DNA of 26,519 bases from NCBI GenBank assembly GCA_026770575.1, contig MU657183.1, forward strand, positions 559,729 to 586,247, given 5' to 3'. The stretch's first letter is position 1. Each line of letters opens with the position of its first letter. Of the stretch, positions 21,455-26,519 are shown piece after piece. Under the pieces are notes generated by a model that worked only from the letters and a program-made list of their open reading frames with translations, did no database searches and was not told the origin of the DNA. A program made the position numbers and the translations under genes. The DNA is from Pelagophyceae sp. CCMP2097 (taxonomy: Eukaryota; Sar; Pelagophyceae).

Positions 21455-24400
21455 TTACCCTGCGTCTCGGTCGCGCGCCGCGAGGGCCTTGAACGGCCTC
21501 GCGGAGCTGCAGCCGCGTTGGTGCTTGCGCAGCTTGGGCGCTACAATTCGCCTCGTCGGCGAGGGGCCTTTGTGAGTCACTGGATGAACGCACCTCCGTC
21601 GAAGCGCCGGCCGCAGTGCAAGCACTGTCGGAGGACGCACGCCTCGTACGCCGCCAGCGCCGTAGAGTTGAAGCGCTCCAGCGCCGCACCGCGCAGACCC
21701 GACACGGCCACGCCCGCCTGGGAAAGAGGCGAGTGTGCGCGACTCTTTCGTTTCGAGGGAGTGACGCACGTGCGGATTCGGCGGCAGCGGCCCCGGGTCG
21801 TCGTCGTCGTCTTCGTCGGCGTGGCCGCCGCCGTGCCGCTGCGCCGCGAGCTCCCTTTGGCGGACCCATTTGCGTTCGCACGATGGGACGTGGTTCGTCG
21901 CAAACGTCGCTAGAGACGAATCCCGGCCGCACAAGTGACACGTCGCCATGCGCACCCCCGGCTGCGCCGGAGCGCCGACCGGAAAACGCTGCATTGTTTC
22001 CGTCGACGCAGAGGTCGACGGACGCTGCGCCTCGCCCGGCACGACGCGCCAGACGAGGCACGTTCGATCGTGGCCGCCGCACGTCACGAGTCGGTCCGCG
22101 CCGCCGGGCAGCCAGCGCACGGCGACGACTGCCGACCCGTGCGCCTACGTAAGACGTCGCACGGCGGGCACTCTGGCGCCCATGTTGCCGCGCCGGAGGG
22201 CCGCGCTCTCGCAACGGCGGCTGCCGCTCGAGAAAGCGTCGGTCCGGGACGCGGCCTGCGTGCGGCGCCGCCTTGATCAGGCCTCATGCAAGGCGCGTCT
22301 GCGACGACTGCCGGCGCAGCCAGGACGCGCACGAGGGCCGCGTCGCCACCAACTGCGACGAAGCCGCCTCGCGCGTCTGCCGCGAGGATTGCGCGCGAAG
22401 ATGCGCCAGCTTGGCTTTTGGAGGGCCAGCAGCCCATCTTCTCGAATCCTAAAGTGCACGACGCTCGGGGCCACTCCAAGTCTGCGGCGACCGAGGCCGA
22501 GACTATGGAGCGGGTGCCGACGTCGAGGCAAAGCAATTCGAATGCTCTGGTCACCACGCGAGCGAATTGGGCCGTCTCGTCCAAATCAACGCACAACAAC
22601 CTCGCCTTTGAGATCCGCAGCCGCCAGACCTCGAGGCCCCCGACGTTTCGCGAGACGGCGAGCGTGCCGTCGCCGCCGCCAAACGCCGCGATTTGACCCT
22701 TCACTTGCACGCACTCGACGCCACACGCGGCAACGGCCGTCGACGGCCCTTGGCCCGCCGCGTGCGCGGCCAAAAACCCGGCCGCGCCGCCCAAAGCCTT
22801 GAGGCCGGGCTGCGAGGCGCGCGTCGACGGCGCGGGTTTTCGTTTGCGAGCGCCGACGATTTGCGTGGTGGCCTTTAAAGAGAGCGAGGCCGCGTCGTAA
22901 GTCGATGCAGAGCCGTCCTCAAAACCGACGACGATGAAGTCGGACGAGACGTCGAGGCACGCCGCGGCACGGTACTCCAGCCTAACGAAGAGTCGTCGAG
23001 TGGGCCCGCGAGGCGACGGGGCATTGCTCTGTGAGTCCCTTTGAAGGCGACTGACGCGCGCGACCGCAGCAGCGCGTGCGTGTTGGTGTCATAGACGTGG
23101 AGCATGCCGTCCGCGCCGGCCTACGTGTTTTCCAGCATGACGGGCCACGAACCACCTCGCCCGTCCATCTCTGCTCCGGGTCCGTTTGCCTCTTCTACGC
23201 GGCCTGTGCCGTGGCGAGCTCTTGCCGCGGGAAGAGTCCGGCGCAGCAGCGGAGCTGGGAGAGGACGTGAGGAGCAAAATGTGCCTTGAAAAGCACTTGG
23301 CACAGGCCCGCCGCGTCGATCCTAAGGCCGCAAAGTCGACGGACGCCCTCGAGGACGGAACCGCCTCGATCTTCAGAGCGACTTGCCTGCACACGGCCGC
23401 GGCCATCGTCGCCGCGACGAAGGATCCGTCTTCAAAGACGACCAGATCTCGCACGGGCGCGTCCATCGCGCACGCAAACGCCGACCGCTCCCACGACACC
23501 CGCTTCAAAACGCCGGGCTTCGAAGCGGCGCTGGGCTTCGAAACGGCGCCGGGCTTTGAAACGTCGGCCTTCGAAACGGCCTCCGAGGCAATCCCTCGCC
23601 AGCCGCGGATTGCGCCATCCACGGCTCCAGCATACACCGTGCCTTTGCCGTCCAGAACGAGGCCGCGCACGGGCCCGCGTCTCGGCGACGCTGCGGCTTC
23701 AAAAGAGGAGACGCACTTTCGTTCGACCCAGCAGTAAACTTTTCCGTCCCCAGCACCCGTCAGCAGCGCTCCCAACGCAAAACTATAACAGCACCGAAAC
23801 AAGACCGGCGTCGCCTGGTCCTTGCCACCATCGATGCCTTTGCTGGAGAGGTGCGAGGGCCAGATTGCGGGGGTAAATTCGAGTTGCCACGAAGCCTCGA
23901 TTTTGTCTTCTCGTCTGGACACATTCCAAAACTTCAAATGCCGGTTCGGCCCGACCGTCACGAACCGCTGCCCCCCCGGCAGCCAGCACATGTCATATAT
24001 TGCTGGGGGCTCGAAGACTTGCGCGCGGGCGGAGCACGCCGGGTCTCTCGAGTGGTTGCGGAGAGCGTCGTTGGTACCATGCAAGTCGCCCACCTCCATC
24101 GACGGCATATCATAACCGCCCTGCATCGGCGCCTTCTCCGAGACGGCGCGCATCTTGTGGAGTTCTTGGACACGCCAATAGCCCAACGTATGGTTGAGTT
24201 GACCATCGACTGCGACCAACCCGTCCGTCCGCAAGATGACGTGCAAAATATTCGCCCCGAAGAAGCCGCCCCCGAGTCTGTGCACCACCTCGAGCGTTTT
24301 TGTAGACCACACTAAAACTTCTGGCAGCGCCGCGGCCTCGCCCGACGCCGCCAGAGGACCGTCTTCGCACACGCACACGCATGTCACTCGACGCGACCCG

Positions 24401-25212
24401 TGGCCGCGGAAGTGGCGCTGCGTCTTCTTCGTCACGTCGTAGAGCACGACCAGAGCGGCGGCCGCGTAGCACACCTCCGTCGCGCCGACCTTGCACAAGT
24501 TGCGGCCGACCTATCTCACGCGTCGCGCGACGGCGCGCGCGTCAGAAAACGCACCACCGCCGTCGTCTCGATCCCGTGAACCCACTCGAGTTGCAAAGCG
24601 CCGTCTGGCCGCTTTGCCGACGCTTTGATCGCGTGTTTCTGGTCGAACGCGGCTGGCGGTGGCAACGGCGTGACGCACGGCCAGACCTTGAAGAACTGTC
24701 GCCCAGAGACGTCCGCCTCGCCTAGAATTGCCGTCTGCGGCGACCGACGTCTACGGAACCGTCTCTGGCCATTTCCGGGACCCGCGCCGCACCTCGCGCT
24801 CTGTAGCCGCGCGTGCGCAGGTCCACTGCCTTGTCCCCGCGCGCGCTCGGCCGCGGCCGCCTAGCGCGGCGGTGTCGCCGGTGCCGTGCCGCCGTCGCGC
24901 CCGCGTGCGCTGCGCCACTCAATGCGCCACTCACTGCCGCATCGACAGCGGCGCGTCGCGCACGTTCCCCGCCGTGGCGACGGCGTCGCCTTCGACCGAC
25001 GCGCAGTCCGACCAGCCGTACGCCTCGTCGACGGCGCGCCGCGCCGCAAACGCGTGGTCAGCCTCGTCGGCCGCGTCGTTGGCCGCGCTGGCCCACGCCG
25101 CTTCGGCCAGCGCCTCCGCCACCAACCGGCCGTCCAACGTTTCGGCGTCGTCGCCAGCGGCCTCTAGGGCTCGCGCCCCAAAGGCCTCGAGCGCCGCCTC
25201 GAAGCAGGACAT
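21455..25212 (-). CDS. EML-like HELP/WD40 protein with C-terminal C2HC zinc fingers
   Basis: Supported exons: 24721-24555 with the HELP signature (LQLEWVHGIETTAV), 24510 to about 23390 (CKVGATEVCYAAAALVVLYD, KKTQRHFRGH, NHTLGYWRV, RFVTVGPNRHLKFWNV, ALLTGAGDGKVYCW), 23120-23056 (ADGMLHVYDTNTHALL), 22981-22309 (CLDVSSDFIVVGFEDGS, LEVWRLRISKARLL), 22144-21770 (AVRWLPGGADRLVTCGGHDR), 21717-21594 and 21540-21455. A candidate first exon is 25212-24964 (MSCFEAALEAFGARALEAAG), but its link to 24721 is unresolved, as is the stretch 23390-23121. EML proteins bind microtubules through the HELP and tandem propellers. Here, after the propellers come CHLCGR with HVPSC, an acidic stretch (DEDDDDDPGP), then CLHCGRRF with LRKHQRGC: two C2HC fingers, the second rebuilt across the last intron. 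The linker around 23501-23582 is Ser-Lys-Pro/Ala repeats. Confidence 0.8.
23501..23582 (-). repeat. Imperfect 18-24-bp repeats coding a Ser-Lys-Pro linker
   Basis: Four degenerate units built around TTCGAAACGGCG (plus strand) encode SKADVSKPGAVSKPSAASKP on the minus strand, between WD40 blocks of the EML-like protein. This is low-complexity coding DNA and probably a flexible linker. Confidence 0.75.
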
Positions 25213-25382
25213 GGACCCGGCAGCGTCGAAGCGCCGTTCGAATGCCGCGCGACGGCGGCAGCTCGAGAGACAGGCGAGGCTCGATGGCCGCGGAGCAAGC
25301 GCGAGGTGAGCCGCCCGCCGGATGGCCGCCACGCGCCGGCGGCCAGTCGCGTGACTTATCGCTAAATCGCCAGCAGGCCTAC

Positions 25383-25825
25383 GGGGTTCGTTACAAAACA
25401 AATCCTCTCCTGGAACAGAGGAAAAATGACTTTCTCGAGGTCTCTGATACGGCCAGCTTGATGGAAGTGTGCCCCCAGGGTGCATCAAGGCGAAGTGGCA
25501 TCGCCCTGCAGCGCCTCGGTTACCTTGGGACGAGCGATAGTCGCTATCCGGTTTTCGATTTCTCAAAAAGGTCGTATATCCAGGGATTAGCTTGACGCAC
25601 CTACGAAGAGGCAGGCTGACGTCGTTTACCGAACAAAAGTACGGAGTTAGTCGACCCCCATCACTTTTCGCCACAAAAAAAAATATCTGATCGCTAAATA
25701 TTTATTATATGGCGACAAAGTGACGGGCGTGAGAGTTACCTTCACAGTACTTTTCGGTAAACCCGCGCCGTACCACATGGCCGTTCCAGCTTTTGTAAAA
25801 AATCGTTTGTTTTGTAACGAACCCC
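25383..25825. mobile_element. Foldback/MITE-like element with nested inverted repeats
   Basis: GGGGTTCGTTACAAAACAAA at 25383-25402 is matched perfectly by the reverse complement of 25806-25825. Inside lie further inverted pairs: GTTTACCGAA at 25624-25633 with 25753-25762, and TCACTTTTCGCC at about 25661-25672 with 25711-25723. The centre is strongly AT-rich (a poly-A run and AATATTTATTATAT) in an otherwise GC-rich region. No transposase frame is convincing. No clear target duplication was found. Confidence 0.6.
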
Positions 25826-26107
25826 TGTTCTACGTCTTCCGACAGGGACCTTACGTCCAGCGGCCTAACGGCCGGCACTGCTAGATGACTGACACCGCCC
25901 GCCGCTTCTCTTCGCGCTCTCTCGTTTCTCTGCTCCCTGCGCTTCGCCTGCCCTCCGCGCCGACTGACATTAGGCCCGATTTTTGGTCGCCCAGAGATTT
26001 AATTTAAGCCCTTTTCGGGCTCGGGTATTTTCTGAAAAACAGGTGACAGTCGCCAAAGGTGCCCGCGCTGCTCTTTTGACTTTCGCGGCGCAGTGCGCGG
26101 TGTTGGG
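25826..26107. other. No gene seen
   Basis: No recognisable coding sequence. A small hairpin (GCCC, TTTTC, GGGC) lies near 26008-26022. The stretch lies between the foldback element and the tandem array. Confidence 0.4.
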
Positions 26108-26519
26108 GGTGCGGCTAGCTGGATCGACCGGTGCGTATGGCTTGGGACGGCCATTTCATGAGGGGCCAGCCGATTCGATCAAACAAGAGCCGTGTACCAA
26201 CCTCGATGGGTGTCATCTCCCAGCTCGTAGGAACGCGGCCGCGGTTCGCCGTTGACGGTGCGTCTAGCTGGATCGAGGTGTGCACACGGCTTGCTTGGGC
26301 CACTGTCTGAAGGGCCAGCCAATTTGATCAAACAAGAGCCGTGTACCAACCTCGATGGGTGTCATCTCCCAGCTCGTAGGAACGCGGCCGCGGTTCGCGG
26401 CGTTGACGGTGCGTCTAGCTGGATCGAGGTGTGCACACGGCTTGCTTGGGCCACTGTCTGAAGGGCCAGGCGATTCGATCAAACAAGCGCCTTCTCTTAG
26501 GCTCGATGGTCGGTGCGGC
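26108..26519. repeat. Tandem array of about 150-bp units, running off the window
   Basis: Units start at GGTGCG followed by CTAGCTGGATCG, at 26108, 26257 and 26408, so the periods are 149 and 151 bp, and the third unit is cut by the window end. Units 2 and 3 are nearly identical over long stretches; unit 1 is more diverged near its start. Frames stay open on both strands through parts of the array, but unit lengths are not multiples of three, so shared coding is unlikely. It could be a satellite or subtelomeric array. Confidence 0.85.

Noticed and set aside
26115..26482. Minus-strand open frames in the tandem array
   Set aside because: Repeat periods of 149 and 151 bp change the frame between units, so the frames are by-products of the repeat.

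Overview
This is nuclear DNA of a compact, GC-rich eukaryote, most likely a unicellular alga with a secondary plastid; a stramenopile such as a pelagophyte is my best guess. Reasons: almost every gene is broken by short spliceosomal introns (about 45-170 bp, GT-AG, donors mostly GTGCG or GTGAG). The gene set is purely eukaryotic (DDB1, TTLL1, COQ3, a VIT iron transporter, an EML-like protein). Two proteins carry N-termini that look like secondary-plastid presequences, and the WD40 paralogues resemble families I associate with pelagophytes. The lineage is an inference; no rRNA or organellar marker is present.

Layout. 1-1610: gene-poor, with a 45-bp duplication, a TA-flanked MITE-like element (261-629) and a long foldback element (1377-1609). 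1821-25212: twelve loci whose strands alternate without exception: secreted Cys-module protein (+), TTLL1 tubulin polyglutamylase (-), DDB1 (+), decayed F-box-like/WD40 copies (-), 3'(2'),5'-bisphosphate nucleotidase family (+), GT8-like glycosyltransferase, probably broken (-), histidine acid phosphatase (+), COQ3 O-methyltransferase (-), intact F-box-like/WD40 protein (+), VIT/CCC1 iron transporter (-), unknown protein with a plastid-type presequence (+), and an EML-like HELP/WD40 protein with C-terminal C2HC zinc fingers (-). Every neighbouring pair is therefore head-to-head (about 130-370 bp apart) or tail-to-tail (about 100-560 bp apart). 25213-26519: a third foldback element (25383-25825) and a tandem array of about 150-bp units running off the window.

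Functional links. The genes do not form one pathway. TTLL1 and the EML-like protein are both microtubule-linked. DDB1 is the adaptor of CUL4 ubiquitin ligases, and the nearby F-box-like/WD40 family has the look of ubiquitin-ligase receptors, but no physical link can be shown from sequence. COQ3 serves ubiquinone synthesis in mitochondria, and the bisphosphate nucleotidase is probably plastid-targeted.

How models were built. Exons were joined by eye, using splice signals, phase agreement and remembered family motifs. Models for the Cys-module protein, TTLL1, DDB1, bisphosphate nucleotidase, acid phosphatase, COQ3 and VIT keep frame end to end. Those for the GT8-like gene, the unknown plastid-type protein and parts of the EML-like gene are incomplete.
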